64,000 bases of DNA from a bacterium (lineage in GTDB: Bacteria > Cyanobacteriota > Vampirovibrionia > Gastranaerophilales > Gastranaerophilaceae), in NCBI GenBank assembly GCA_017480425.1, contig JAFVAR010000023.1:49369-113368 (forward strand), in the 5' to 3' direction. Within the stretch, counting starts at the first letter, position 1, and the number at the start of each line of letters is the position of its first letter. The notes beneath the pieces are model-generated. The model saw only the letters and a list, made by a program, of their open reading frames with translations. It did not search any database and was not told the DNA's origin. This document shows positions 1 to 8,819 of this stretch, in pieces. A program made the translations under genes and the position numbers.

Positions 1-1011
1 TAATATTAGCATTGATGCTGCTTGTTGAGAGCCTTGAGTCACATTCAAAATCCACTCAGCCATTAATTTTATTCCGCCGGAAGCTTCAACTCCGCCGATT
101 ATTATAAATAAACCTATAAAGAAAAATATTGTATTCCACTCAACGTCTTTTAATATATCTGTAGGTTTTTCAAAAAGCAGAAGTACACTTGCGCCAAGCA
201 TTGCAGCAATACAAGTTTCAATATGAGTTATATCGTGTGTGACAAACCCCAATATTACCAGCCCTAGAACAAGCATTGAGCGAATCATAAGATTTTTATC
301 TGTTATTGTATGTGAATTATCAATATTTGCCACTTCCTGCATTTTATCCGCATCTGCGTGAAGCATTTTGCGGAATATAACCATAAGAACTGTTATAACT
401 GTAAATAATATAATTGCCACAACGTCTGTAAGATTCCATAAGAAGTCCATAAAAGAAAACCCCGCAGCACTTCCTATAATGATATTAGGCGGGTCTCCGA
501 TTAAAGTAGCAGTTCCACCGATATTTGACGCAAAAACTTCTGTTAACAAAAACGGGAGCGGGTCAATATCAAGTTTTCTTGCAATTGCAAATGTAATAGG
601 CAAAACCAAAATTACTGTTGTTACGTTGTCCAGAAATGCGCTTGTAACTGCAGTAAACAGACCTAATGCAACTAATACTTTTATAGGACGACCTTTTGTA
701 AGTTTTAAAAGTTCGTTTGCAATATATGTAAACACCCCGCTTCTTGTTGAAATATTTACAATAATCATCATTGAAACAAGCAGGAATATTACATTAAAAT
801 CAACAAAATTAATAAAATAATGCGGATTTAGTGTTTCTCCGCTCATTTTTGTCTGGCTTACAAGCCCCAATAGAATCGTAATGCCGGCTCCCAAAAGCGC
901 AATTGTGACTTTCGGAATTTTTTCAGTCGCAATGAATATGTAAGCAAGGATTAACAATCCTGCGGAAATCATAACATTGTTCGCTGATACAAATGAATGT
1001 ACCATTTCCAT
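1..1011 (-). CDS. ArsB/NhaD-family anion/ion permease, 3' end cut by the window
   Basis: This is a polytopic inner-membrane transporter of the ArsB/NhaD (CitM-like, IT superfamily) type, which moves arsenite, Na+ or organic anions. 337 codons are visible and the frame is still open at base 1, so the C-terminus is missing. Family marks are FLDNVTTV at about residues 126-133 and GTATLIGDPPN at about 166-176, the paired intramembrane signatures. Hydrophobic spans recur through the protein. The start at 1011 is chosen because AAGGAG lies 7 bases before it; a second ATG follows two codons later. The substrate cannot be read from sequence, and no ars genes adjoin it. Confidence 0.85.
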   Translation of the reverse strand, partial: MEMVHSFVSANNVMISAGLLILAYIFIATEKIPKVTIALLGAGITILLGLVSQTKMSGETLNPHYFINFVDFNVIFLLVSMMIIVNISTRSGVFTYIANELLKLTKGRPIKVLVALGLFTAVTSAFLDNVTTVILVLPITFAIARKLDIDPLPFLLTEVFASNIGGTATLIGDPPNIIIGSAAGFSFMDFLWNLTDVVAIILFTVITVLMVIFRKMLHADADKMQEVANIDNSHTITDKNLMIRSMLVLGLVILGFVTHDITHIETCIAAMLGASVLLLFEKPTDILKDVEWNTIFFFIGLFIIIGGVEASGGIKLMAEWILNVTQGSQQAASMLIL

Positions 1012-1041
1012 TCCTTATCTCCTTCTTATACTTATACGATT

Positions 1042-1722
1042 CTAGTCTAGCACAAACAAACCTTCGCATAAAATAAAACGTCCGAGTTTAACAACTTCAC
1101 AGTATTTTTCGAGAGAATCCGTAAAACATTTATTTTCACAAAATCCTCCTGATAAATAAATTTTTTGTGGTTTTTTAGCAAAATTCCAAGCATTGTAGGC
1201 AATTCCGTGAACGAATTTTGATATTGCATCCGAAGCTTTTTCTCCGCCGGATATTGAATCCATTATTTTTTCCATTCCGAATATTCCACATGTCACATTG
1301 AATTTTTCTTCGTTAAATTTTAAATCTTCTGCTTTTAAGTCATAAAATTTTAAAAGCATTTCGACAGTTGCACCGGTAGAACTTGCACAGGCAGTATTCC
1401 AGTCCATATCATGAAATTTGTTATTTTTAAACTTTATCCACTTAGCGTCACGGCTGCCCAAATCAAGTATTGTTGAATCGGATTCAATACTATGAAGTCC
1501 TGCGCCTTTTGCAAGTGCGATTATTTCATTCTCGTTTGCATTTGCCATGTGACCGCAAGAGCGTGTCGGTACGATGTTAAGACTCTTTATAATATTGGAA
1601 GGGACTATATAGCAGAATTTTTTATTCTTATTGCAAATTAAAAACTCGGAGCTTAGAGATTCCAAAACTCCTTCTGAAATTATTTTAGAATATGTTGTTC
1701 CTGCATCCAAGTATAATTTCAT
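1042..1722 (-). CDS. BadF/BadG/BcrA/BcrD-type ATPase, 2-hydroxyacyl-CoA dehydratase activase-like
   Basis: The 226-residue protein has the ASKHA fold signature of CoA-dehydratase activases, which use ATP to fire an electron into a partner dehydratase. Seen: phosphate-1 loop DAGTT (6-10), an LDLGSRDAKW segment (86-95) matching the usual DIGGQDxK, ACASSTG (111-117) matching CAAGTG, and a Cys in TCGIFGMEK (about 145). These two Cys correspond to the ligands of the [4Fe-4S] cluster shared by the homodimer. LSGGFCEN near the C-terminus is the adenosine motif. It is slightly shorter than typical activases (about 260). No dehydratase subunits adjoin it in the window, so its partner and substrate are unknown. 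A role as a stand-alone ATPase is possible. Confidence 0.8.
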   Translation of the reverse strand: MKLYLDAGTTYSKIISEGVLESLSSEFLICNKNKKFCYIVPSNIIKSLNIVPTRSCGHMANANENEIIALAKGAGLHSIESDSTILDLGSRDAKWIKFKNNKFHDMDWNTACASSTGATVEMLLKFYDLKAEDLKFNEEKFNVTCGIFGMEKIMDSISGGEKASDAISKFVHGIAYNAWNFAKKPQKIYLSGGFCENKCFTDSLEKYCEVVKLGRFILCEGLFVLD

Positions 1723-1821
1723 TTTTTACCTTTTTGTATATTTAAATTTTACCATACGCAAATTCAATCTTAACCAAAACATTAAAATATTATTTAGTTG
1801 AGAATATTTTCACCTATTTAT

Positions 1822-1830
1822 GTTATAATG
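1822..1830 (+). promoter_or_regulatory. Extended -10 promoter upstream of secA
   Basis: TG-T-TATAAT is present, an extended -10 box about 57 bases before the secA start. A recognisable -35 is not evident. The leader has a small GCCG...CGGC inverted repeat at about 1851-1863 and a strong ribosome-binding site GGAGAGG at about 1873. Confidence 0.5.
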
Positions 1831-1886
1831 TTACAGGTATCGTTAAATAGCCGAAAAACGGCATGAAATCTTGGAGAGGATAATTT

Positions 1887-4529
1887 ATGATAGATTTCTT
1901 ATTGAAATTACTTGGGGATCCCAATGAAAAAAAAGTAAAAAAAATACTTGGCATAATAGACCACATAAACGCTTTGGAACCGGAATTTGAAAAGATGACG
2001 GATGATGAACTGAGGGCTAAAACAGATGAGTTTAAAGAAATTCTTGCAAAACGCCCGAAATCTGATAATGTCAAAGCTGACAGAATTTTAGAGAAAGAAA
2101 CTTTGGATAAACTTCTTCCGGAAGCATTTGCAACAGTCAGAGAGGCCGGCAAGCGTGTATTAAATATGCGCCACTTTGATGTTCAATTGATAGGCGGATA
2201 TTTTCTGCATAACGGGCATATAGCAGAAATGAGAACCGGTGAAGGTAAAACTCTTGTTGCAACTCTTGCTGCGTACTTGAATGCGTTAACAGGTAAAGGA
2301 GTTCACGTTGTTACAGTAAACGATTACCTTGCAAAACGTGACAGTGAATGGATGGGAAAAATTTACAAATTTCTCGGCTTAACGGTCGGAGTAATTTTAT
2401 CAAATCAACACGATGCTGAAGAATTTAATCGTAAACGTGCAGCGTATGCTTGTGATATTACATACGGTACAAATAATGAATTCGGGTTTGATTATTTAAG
2501 GGACAATATGGCAGCATCAAAAGAGATGCTTGTTCAAAGACCTTTTAATTATGCAATTATCGATGAAGTTGACAGCATATTAATAGACGAAGCCAGAACA
2601 CCGTTAATTATAAGCGGTAGAGTCGAAAAGTCGGCTGATACTTATACTCTTATGGCAAAAGTAGCTCCTCAACTTGAAAAAAATATCGATTACGAAGTCG
2701 ATGAAAAGAATAAAAATGTAATATTTACAGAAGACGGTATTGATCACGCTCAAGAAATAATCGGATGCAAAGATTTGTTTGATATCAATAACCAGTACGC
2801 ACATGACCTTCTCAATGCATTGAAAGCAAAAGAATTATTTATAAAAGATACCGACTACGTTGTTAAAGACGGTGAAGTTATGATTGTTGATGAGTTTACC
2901 GGAAGATTGATGCCGGGACGTCGTTGGTCTGACGGACTTCATCAAGCAATAGAAGCAAAAGAAGGGGTTCAAATTCAGGATGAGACTCAAACGCTTGCAA
3001 GCATAACTTTCCAAAATCTATTCCGCCTGTACCCTAAACTTTCCGGCATGACAGGTACCGCAATGACAGAAGAAGCGGAATTCTGAAAAATATATAATCT
3101 GGAAGTTACTGCTATTCCTACAAATAAGCCGGATATAAGAATTAATTATCCTGACGTTATTTATAAAACAGAGATTGCAAAATATAATGCCGTAGTTGAT
3201 GACATTATCGAGCAAAATAAAATCGGCAGACCTGTTCTTGTAGGTACTGTAAGTATTGAAAAATCAGAATATATTTCACATCTTTTAAAACAAAAAGGTA
3301 TAAAGCATAACGTTTTAAATGCAAAACAGCATGAACGTGAAGCGTACATTATTGCTCAAGCAGGACGTGTCGGTGCTGTTACAATTGCGACAAACATGGC
3401 AGGTCGTGGTACCGACATATTATTAGGCGGTAATGCAGAGTTCTTAGCCAAAGAAGCCTTGGATAAGCAGGGTGTTACGGAAGATTCTCCGAATTATGAA
3501 GAACTAAAAGACAAGGCTTTGGCAGATGCCCGCTTAATCACAGAATCAGAGCACTCTAAAGTTGTTGAGCTAGGCGGACTTCATGTTATCGGTACGGAAC
3601 GTCATGAGTCAAGACGTATTGATAATCAGCTTAGAGGTCGTGCGGCTCGTCAGGGAGACCCGGGTTCTACGAGATTCTTCCTGTCGCTTGAAGACAACCT
3701 CATGAGAATTTTTGGCGGAGACAAGATTACCGGATTGATGAATATGCTTAATGTCGATGAGAATATGGCTATCGAGTCTTCTCTTATTACACGTCAAATT
3801 CAATCAGCGCAAAAGAAAGTAGAAACGTATCACTTTGACATTCGTAAGAGCGTTCTTCAATATGATGACGTTATGAATATTCAAAGAGAAAAATTCTATG
3901 CCCAACGCAGAAAAGTGCTTGAAGGCAAAGATTTGCGTACAGACATTGAATACATGATAGACAGAGAAATTGATAGGCTGCTCAAAAGCTATATAGCGCC
4001 TGAAATGAATCCTGAAGAGTATATACAAGAAGATTTGGAAACACTCGTGAAAGAGCTTCATTCTACAATTCCTCAATTAGGATATATAACAATCGATAAT
4101 ATTAAGCCATACAGATATTCAAGAATATATGATTCTATAAAAGAGGCTGCTCAAAAAGCATACAAAGACCACGAAGACCAAATTATCGGATTCTATAATG
4201 CAGTTTCTGCACAATATGACCCTAATTTTGTTCCGCAAGAATTATATACTTCAGATAATATGATGAGATCTCTTGAAAGAGACATATTGCTCAGAGTAGT
4301 TGATAATCAATGGATTGACCACCTTCATAATATTGATATGTTAAAAGACGGTATAGGACTGAGAGTATACGGGCAAAAAGACCCACTTATAGAATATAAA
4401 AAAGAAGCATATGACCTATTTAACAAAATGATGTACGAAATTCAAAGCAATACAGTTAAATACCTGTTCCGTGCAAAATTCGGTATTCAGTTTGTGTCAG
4501 ATGATGACGTTCAAATAGTTGAAGGATAG
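1887..4529 (+). CDS. secA: Preprotein translocase ATPase SecA, interrupted by one in-frame TGA
   Basis: SecA is the ATPase motor that pushes unfolded preproteins through SecYEG at the inner membrane. Read through, the gene is 880 codons, normal for SecA. Seen: Walker A GEGKT at 118-122, [15 protein letters not shown] of NBD1, [37 protein letters not shown] and [14 protein letters not shown] of NBD2. At 3084-3086 a TGA interrupts the frame between EEAEF and KIYNLEV; the same frame then continues without error to 4529. SecA is essential, so the stop is more likely a sequence or assembly error than a dead gene, although a true nonsense allele or readthrough cannot be excluded. TGG to TGA (Trp) or CGA/AGA to TGA (Arg) would explain it. 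The protein ends without the Cys-rich zinc tail that binds SecB. Confidence 0.93.
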
Positions 4530-4552
4530 CAGGGGGAAATTTTTAACTAAAA

Positions 4553-4590
4553 AATAACGACGGTTTTTATTTACGGCCGCCGTTATTTTT
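4553..4590. terminator. Terminator downstream of secA
   Basis: An 11-bp imperfect inverted repeat, AATAACGACGG and CCGCCGTTATT (one mismatch), is followed by TTTTT on the plus strand. It sits between the convergent ends of secA and the minus-strand pseudopilin gene and could serve both. Confidence 0.8.
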
Positions 4591-4604
4591 ATATTAATTT
4601 TAAA

Positions 4605-5375
4605 TTAGTAATTGTAAATAACTCTCCAGTTATTATCAGCGACTGAGCCTGCACATGTTTCACCTGTGCCAACACTGTTTGCATTACAACCGGAATTGTT
4701 GTTTGCTTGCCAAGTATTACCTGGGTTATTAAGGGTTTGCGGAAGGTATCCTGCGCTAACTTCTGTCTGACCGCCTGCAGGAATCATTGAGCCGTTGTTA
4801 TCCATTCTGAAAAGGAATAAATCGATACCTAATTGGTTTGGTCTTGTATTGAATCCATTTATATCAAATAAAACATCTGCAAAAATTCCCCTATGAGCAC
4901 CTCTTGCAGTGCCTCTACTGTTATTTGCTGGCAATCTTAAGGATATGCCCATGCTTTCTCCGCTGTCAAAATTAAATATATAATATCCCCTATATGTCCC
5001 ATTCGTGTCACCTCCATAGTTCTTAATCTTCAGATCACTATTATCATATATTGATAATTGATTACTGTTGTTGCTATTTTGAGTCCCTCTTACTACAGAT
5101 GCTATTTCATTTAAATATGCTGTGGTTTGAGCAGGCCGATTATTATTATTTGCATCGCCGTTAACAGATAATACACTTCTCAAAGTTGCTGAACTGTTTT
5201 CTTCCAAGATTAATTCGTTAGCATTTTCCATTGTGTTAATAAATTTTCTCAAGGAAGGTCCAACCCTTGATGCCTGAACCCCGAAATTAAGGTTCGGAAG
5301 CGTTAATGCCGCTACAACTCCGATTATACCTAAAGTTATTAAAACTTCTGCTAAAGTAAAGCCGTTTTTCTTCAT
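4605..5375 (-). CDS. Type IV pilin-like / pseudopilin protein
   Basis: The 256-residue protein begins MKKNGFTLAEVLITLGII, a class III signal: a short basic leader, G-F cleavage site, Glu at +5 and a hydrophobic helix for membrane insertion and assembly. The body is Asn/Gly-rich and ends in an aromatic tail, VIYNY. It shares an internal module (LGxDxFLF...PAG) and the -NY ending with the pseudopilin at 55411-56157, so both belong to one family. It probably forms part of a type II secretion or type IV pilus-like apparatus, whose other genes are not here. It appears to be a single-gene unit. Confidence 0.85.
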   Translation of the reverse strand: MKKNGFTLAEVLITLGIIGVVAALTLPNLNFGVQASRVGPSLRKFINTMENANELILEENSSATLRSVLSVNGDANNNNRPAQTTAYLNEIASVVRGTQNSNNSNQLSIYDNSDLKIKNYGGDTNGTYRGYYIFNFDSGESMGISLRLPANNSRGTARGAHRGIFADVLFDINGFNTRPNQLGIDLFLFRMDNNGSMIPAGGQTEVSAGYLPQTLNNPGNTWQANNNSGCNANSVGTGETCAGSVADNNWRVIYNY

Positions 5376-5441
5376 ATTAGCCCTCTCTTTTTATTGTTTA
5401 CATTATAATTTTAACATTTTTTTATTTGTTAGTCCAGTTAT

Positions 5442-5472
5442 AAAAAAGAACCGAACTTTGTTGTTCGGCTCT
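5442..5472 (-). terminator. Terminator of the GH57 gene
   Basis: Read on the minus strand, AGCCGAAC and GTTCGGTT form an 8-bp stem with a short loop, followed by TTTTTT. It lies just past the stop of the GH57 gene. Confidence 0.8.
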
Positions 5473-5489
5473 TCTTATTTCATTATTTA

Positions 5490-7208
5490 CTATTGATAAA
5501 GCGGCGCCAATTTCTTTTCTTGCTGAGGAATAACGCCTTCTGCTATAGATTGGTAAACTCTGTAATCTATTTCAGGGAAACAGTTATCTATACTTTCTAT
5601 TTCGGAAAGTTTACCTTCGTCAATAGAACCGCTTTCAATCATATCTGCAATCAAACTAAATCTATCAACGTGTTCGTTAAATCTGTCTGTTGCATAATCT
5701 TTTGCCTGCCATGTTGTAATCAAGAACGGCCAGTCAGAAGATTGAAGTAACAAGTTTTCTCTTGCCAATTGATTTAGCGCTCTGTGCAATAACTTATCTT
5801 CAGGAATTTCCTGATGAGCATCAACAATTGAGCATATACGTTTTTCGCAAGAGTGAATAATCGGCCACATCCATTCTGTCAAATGGTTCATCCAAACATA
5901 GAAATGACCGCCTTGTCCCCAAGAAGATTCTGGTATTTGAATAGCTTCTTTCGGAGGATATTTTGTAATATATTCGCCTGCAGTCATTCTTTCAACTTCA
6001 GGTATATATGTATGGAATTTTTTAATTACTTGCTTAATAAATTCAACTCCTTCAAACCACCAGTGTCCAAATAGTTCTGTATCAAACGAAACCATTACCA
6101 ACCCTTCTTTTCCGGTTGCTTTCTTATAATCATTCATCATATGATAAAGAAGTGTTGTATAGTGATCTGAGTTTTCGTTAACTTTGTTCATAGCAAGCAC
6201 CGGATCATAAAGCATTTTGTCACCTAAATCCGTAGTAGGAGATGTTATTCTCCAATAATGCATGCCTGATTTATCGTCACGTTTGTGGAACTCTCTAAAA
6301 CAACCATCACCTGGGTATCCGTCAGCAGCTGACCATACTTGATATCCTGCCCTGTCATTTCTTCCCATTACCGCAACTTGTGCATCAGGAAGCCAGTATG
6401 CTGAATATGTATCATATCCTGTAGCAGGTCTTTCAGGAAGCGGAATGTACTCAATGTTGCCGTAAACACCGATTACACGTCTGTTACCGATTGAATTTCC
6501 ACCTTCTATAACGTGAGACTCAGTAAAGAAGTAATGAATGTCATTGTTTTGAAGTGTTACTTCTATAGCAGGTCTCCAGTGTTTTTGACCGTCTTTGCCG
6601 ACATATTCGTATCCTTGACGGTAAGCACATTCAGGAAGCCATGCACCCATTGCCTTTTTGCCAAATAATCTTTTTGTTGTATCCTGCCCAACTTTGAATT
6701 GAGCATTCAAGTTGCTGTCTGTTGCAAGCAGCGGTGAAAAACCGTGAGTTGCACCTGAAGTAGTAATTTCAATACATCCTAAATCCTGATATTTTTTGAA
6801 ATACTTGATAAGATTCATTTCATATTTGTTTACAAAATCATCTCTCAATTTATTCCATAAATCGAAATAGTATTTTGCAAGATATTTCAAATGTTGAGAG
6901 TGAGCAACCTTAGGATCCGGATATCTTTCCAAATCTTTTGATACTGCAGCGATTTGTGCATCTATGTATTTTACAAATCCATGCTGTAAATGTTCATCGT
7001 TTAATTGCTCAGCTAAAATCGGGGTAATACCGACCGTTAATTTCGCTTTTATACCTTCATCGTATAATTCCGAAATAGCATTCAAAAGGGGTACATAGGT
7101 TTCTGCCATGCACTCATAGAGGTTTTCTTCTCCGAAAGGCCACATACCTGCTTTTCTGTAGTAAGGCAAGTGGCTGTGTAACATAAATACGAATTGTCCG
7201 ACTGACAT
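5490..7208 (-). CDS. GH57 glycoside hydrolase, 1,4-alpha-glucan branching enzyme type
   Basis: This cytoplasmic enzyme is likely to make alpha-1,6 branches in glycogen. The five GH57 signature regions are visible: HSHLPY (11-16), SGATHGFSP (151-159), WLPECAY (190-196) with Glu193 as expected nucleophile, FDTELFGHWW (375-384) with Asp376 as expected acid/base, and SSWGQGGHFYVWMN. The Cys after the nucleophilic Glu and the ATHGFSP motif favour branching enzymes over 4-alpha-glucanotransferases or amylases. Length (572) is close to the single-catalytic-domain forms; no signal peptide is seen. The start has GGAGG upstream. It is monocistronic, with its own terminator. GH57 branching enzymes are common in cyanobacteria and relatives. 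Confidence 0.88.
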   Translation of the reverse strand: MSVGQFVFMLHSHLPYYRKAGMWPFGEENLYECMAETYVPLLNAISELYDEGIKAKLTVGITPILAEQLNDEHLQHGFVKYIDAQIAAVSKDLERYPDPKVAHSQHLKYLAKYYFDLWNKLRDDFVNKYEMNLIKYFKKYQDLGCIEITTSGATHGFSPLLATDSNLNAQFKVGQDTTKRLFGKKAMGAWLPECAYRQGYEYVGKDGQKHWRPAIEVTLQNNDIHYFFTESHVIEGGNSIGNRRVIGVYGNIEYIPLPERPATGYDTYSAYWLPDAQVAVMGRNDRAGYQVWSAADGYPGDGCFREFHKRDDKSGMHYWRITSPTTDLGDKMLYDPVLAMNKVNENSDHYTTLLYHMMNDYKKATGKEGLVMVSFDTELFGHWWFEGVEFIKQVIKKFHTYIPEVERMTAGEYITKYPPKEAIQIPESSWGQGGHFYVWMNHLTEWMWPIIHSCEKRICSIVDAHQEIPEDKLLHRALNQLARENLLLQSSDWPFLITTWQAKDYATDRFNEHVDRFSLIADMIESGSIDEGKLSEIESIDNCFPEIDYRVYQSIAEGVIPQQEKKLAPLYQ

Positions 7209-7433
7209 TTTTGCCTCCGTTTGTTTCTCGTGCTTGTCGATTTTTTAATCGGCTTTTATATATTTTTACATTATTATATATAACACAATCTTAAAAAAAA
7301 AGTAACTCTTAAGTATTAGTTATGTGGAATAATGTTACAATTGTTTACTATATTTTAGCGAATGTTTTGGGAAAATTGTATTATATATGAGTTATATAAT
7401 ATTTTTTTGTAAAATTGTGCATCTATAAGTATT

Positions 7434-8258
7434 TTATCCGATCGCAAACATTGTTTTTCCGTTCGCTGAACACGTTGCACAAAAATCCGTTTCCGCATTT
7501 ATAGAAGTTGAGTAATCTTTAAAAGAACTTCCCATTCTTCCCCTGTAATCTCCGGATAAAAACGGACAAGCATAGACTCCTCCCGAACTTAAAATTCTGC
7601 CTTTCATACAATCTGTTGAAGGGGATGGTTTTGAAAAGTTTTCATCTTCAAAATTCGGATACGAAACATTTATCTGAATATCTACTACATCCATTTCATT
7701 ATTTTTAAATATTTGCTTAAAATTCTCTTTTATTTCTTCTTGAGACAGTTTGTAAAAGTTTTGAACAGAAAGTACTGAGGTAAAATGATATCTGCCAAGA
7801 ATTTTTAGGGCAGAAATTGTTTGTCTGAAGTTTCCTCTGTACCTTGCTTTATCATTCATGATTTCGTCATAATGCGCAAGCGTAAGTTTGAAAAATATCT
7901 GGTTAGTTCCCTCATCTTCAACTTTTTTTAAAAAACGTATTTTTTTCTCATTAAGAAAACTTGAATTTGTGCAAATACACACATTACATCTTTTGAGACA
8001 CAATCTTAATATTGCGTTAAAATCCGGATGTGTCATCGGCTCGGCACCCGTCAAATAAATGCAATAAATATCGTCCCTAGATGTATCAATCAAAGCCTCT
8101 TTTATTGTATCAATTGACAGAAAGTCCTTAACTTGCTTTGAAACCGGAAAATCTATGTAACAACTTGAGCATCTTTGATTACAATTTTTTGAAGTCAAAT
8201 CAATAAATAAGTTATTTAATTCTTCAAGTTCGTAAGTTGGCGCTGTACAAATACTCAT
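7434..8258 (-). CDS. Radical SAM protein with C-terminal SPASM/twitch-like Cys cluster
   Basis: The 274-residue protein has the radical SAM cluster motif C26-x3-C30-x2-C33 and LTGAEPMTHPDF, equivalent to the GGEP motif for SAM binding. The C-terminus has Cys in DCMKG, VYACPF and DFCATC, the pattern of an auxiliary [4Fe-4S] SPASM or twitch domain found in enzymes that modify peptides and in anaerobic sulfatase maturases. The ribosome-binding site AGGAGG supports the start. The nearest upstream gene in the same direction encodes a 78-residue protein, but a terminator-like hairpin separates them. Substrate unknown; a RiPP-type maturase is possible but unproven. Confidence 0.8.
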   Translation of the reverse strand: MSICTAPTYELEELNNLFIDLTSKNCNQRCSSCYIDFPVSKQVKDFLSIDTIKEALIDTSRDDIYCIYLTGAEPMTHPDFNAILRLCLKRCNVCICTNSSFLNEKKIRFLKKVEDEGTNQIFFKLTLAHYDEIMNDKARYRGNFRQTISALKILGRYHFTSVLSVQNFYKLSQEEIKENFKQIFKNNEMDVVDIQINVSYPNFEDENFSKPSPSTDCMKGRILSSGGVYACPFLSGDYRGRMGSSFKDYSTSINAETDFCATCSANGKTMFAIG

Positions 8259-8369
8259 AAAATCCTCCTGTTTGATTTGTGACTAATTTATATTATTCAA
8301 ATCAAATAAGGAAAAAAATAGCATATATAGGGAAAAATTTATTACCTAATCGGGTAAAAATTTGCATAT

Positions 8370-8396
8370 AAAAAAGACCTCGCAAGGTCTTTTTTA
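8370..8396. terminator. Symmetric terminator between the 78-residue gene and the radical SAM gene
   Basis: AAAAAAGACCT and AGGTCTTTTTT form an 11-bp stem with a 4-base loop, giving U tracts in both directions. It follows the 78-residue gene on the minus strand and may attenuate rather than stop transcription into the radical SAM gene. Confidence 0.75.
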
Positions 8397-8415
8397 GTTT
8401 TAAAAATTATTCATT

Positions 8416-8652
8416 TTATGCAAAATACATAAATTTATGATCAGAATGTCCTAAACCGTTAGTATAAGTAGAATCTTGCGCTCCATAAGTCGGAGTTTTT
8501 TCTCCGTCAATTCTACTTATTGCAGCAAACGGATTATATCCCTGTTCACCGGTCGGCTGAACCCGTTTCGCACCACCGCCTGCTCCAACTCCCTCGGTGG
8601 GATTCAGCGGCATTATCGGTTTAAATAAATTAATTTTGTCAATTGCGCCCAT
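8416..8652 (-). CDS. Small protein of unknown function (78 aa)
   Basis: I do not recognise this protein. It is rich in Gly, Pro and Tyr, has no Cys, no signal peptide and no membrane segment. The middle holds GVGAGGGAKR, the sequence YNPFAAISR, and a Tyr/His-rich tail ending MYFA. The gene is preceded by the (G/A)CAATT-N17-TTTATATA element (8681-8711) shared with three other genes of the window, and is followed by a terminator. Weak ribosome-binding site; start chosen because it is the only ATG. It lies upstream of a SPASM-type radical SAM gene, so a substrate peptide role is one idea without direct support. Confidence 0.6.
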   Translation of the reverse strand: MGAIDKINLFKPIMPLNPTEGVGAGGGAKRVQPTGEQGYNPFAAISRIDGEKTPTYGAQDSTYTNGLGHSDHKFMYFA

Positions 8653-8680
8653 ATAAATATACCTATTTTATCTGTACATA

Positions 8681-8711
8681 TATATAAAGTATTCTGAAAT
8701 TCAAAAATTGC
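8681..8711 (-). promoter_or_regulatory. Putative novel promoter element, copy 1
   Basis: Read on the minus strand: GCAATT, 17 bases, then TTTATATATATG, with 28 bases to the ATG at 8652. The same two boxes at the same 17-bp spacing precede the genes starting at 22417, 51752 and 61453. Confidence 0.6.
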
Positions 8712-8819
8712 TAAATTTTAAAAATTTTTTACAAAAGTTTACATATATATTTTCATTCTTCCTCAATTAATGAATTGATTTATCCAAAATATTGCAATAG
8801 TCATCAAAATATAAAAAAA

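Noticed and set aside
368..820. 150-codon plus-strand open frame
   Set aside because: It is the reverse of the ArsB/NhaD permease gene, which has clear motifs on the minus strand.
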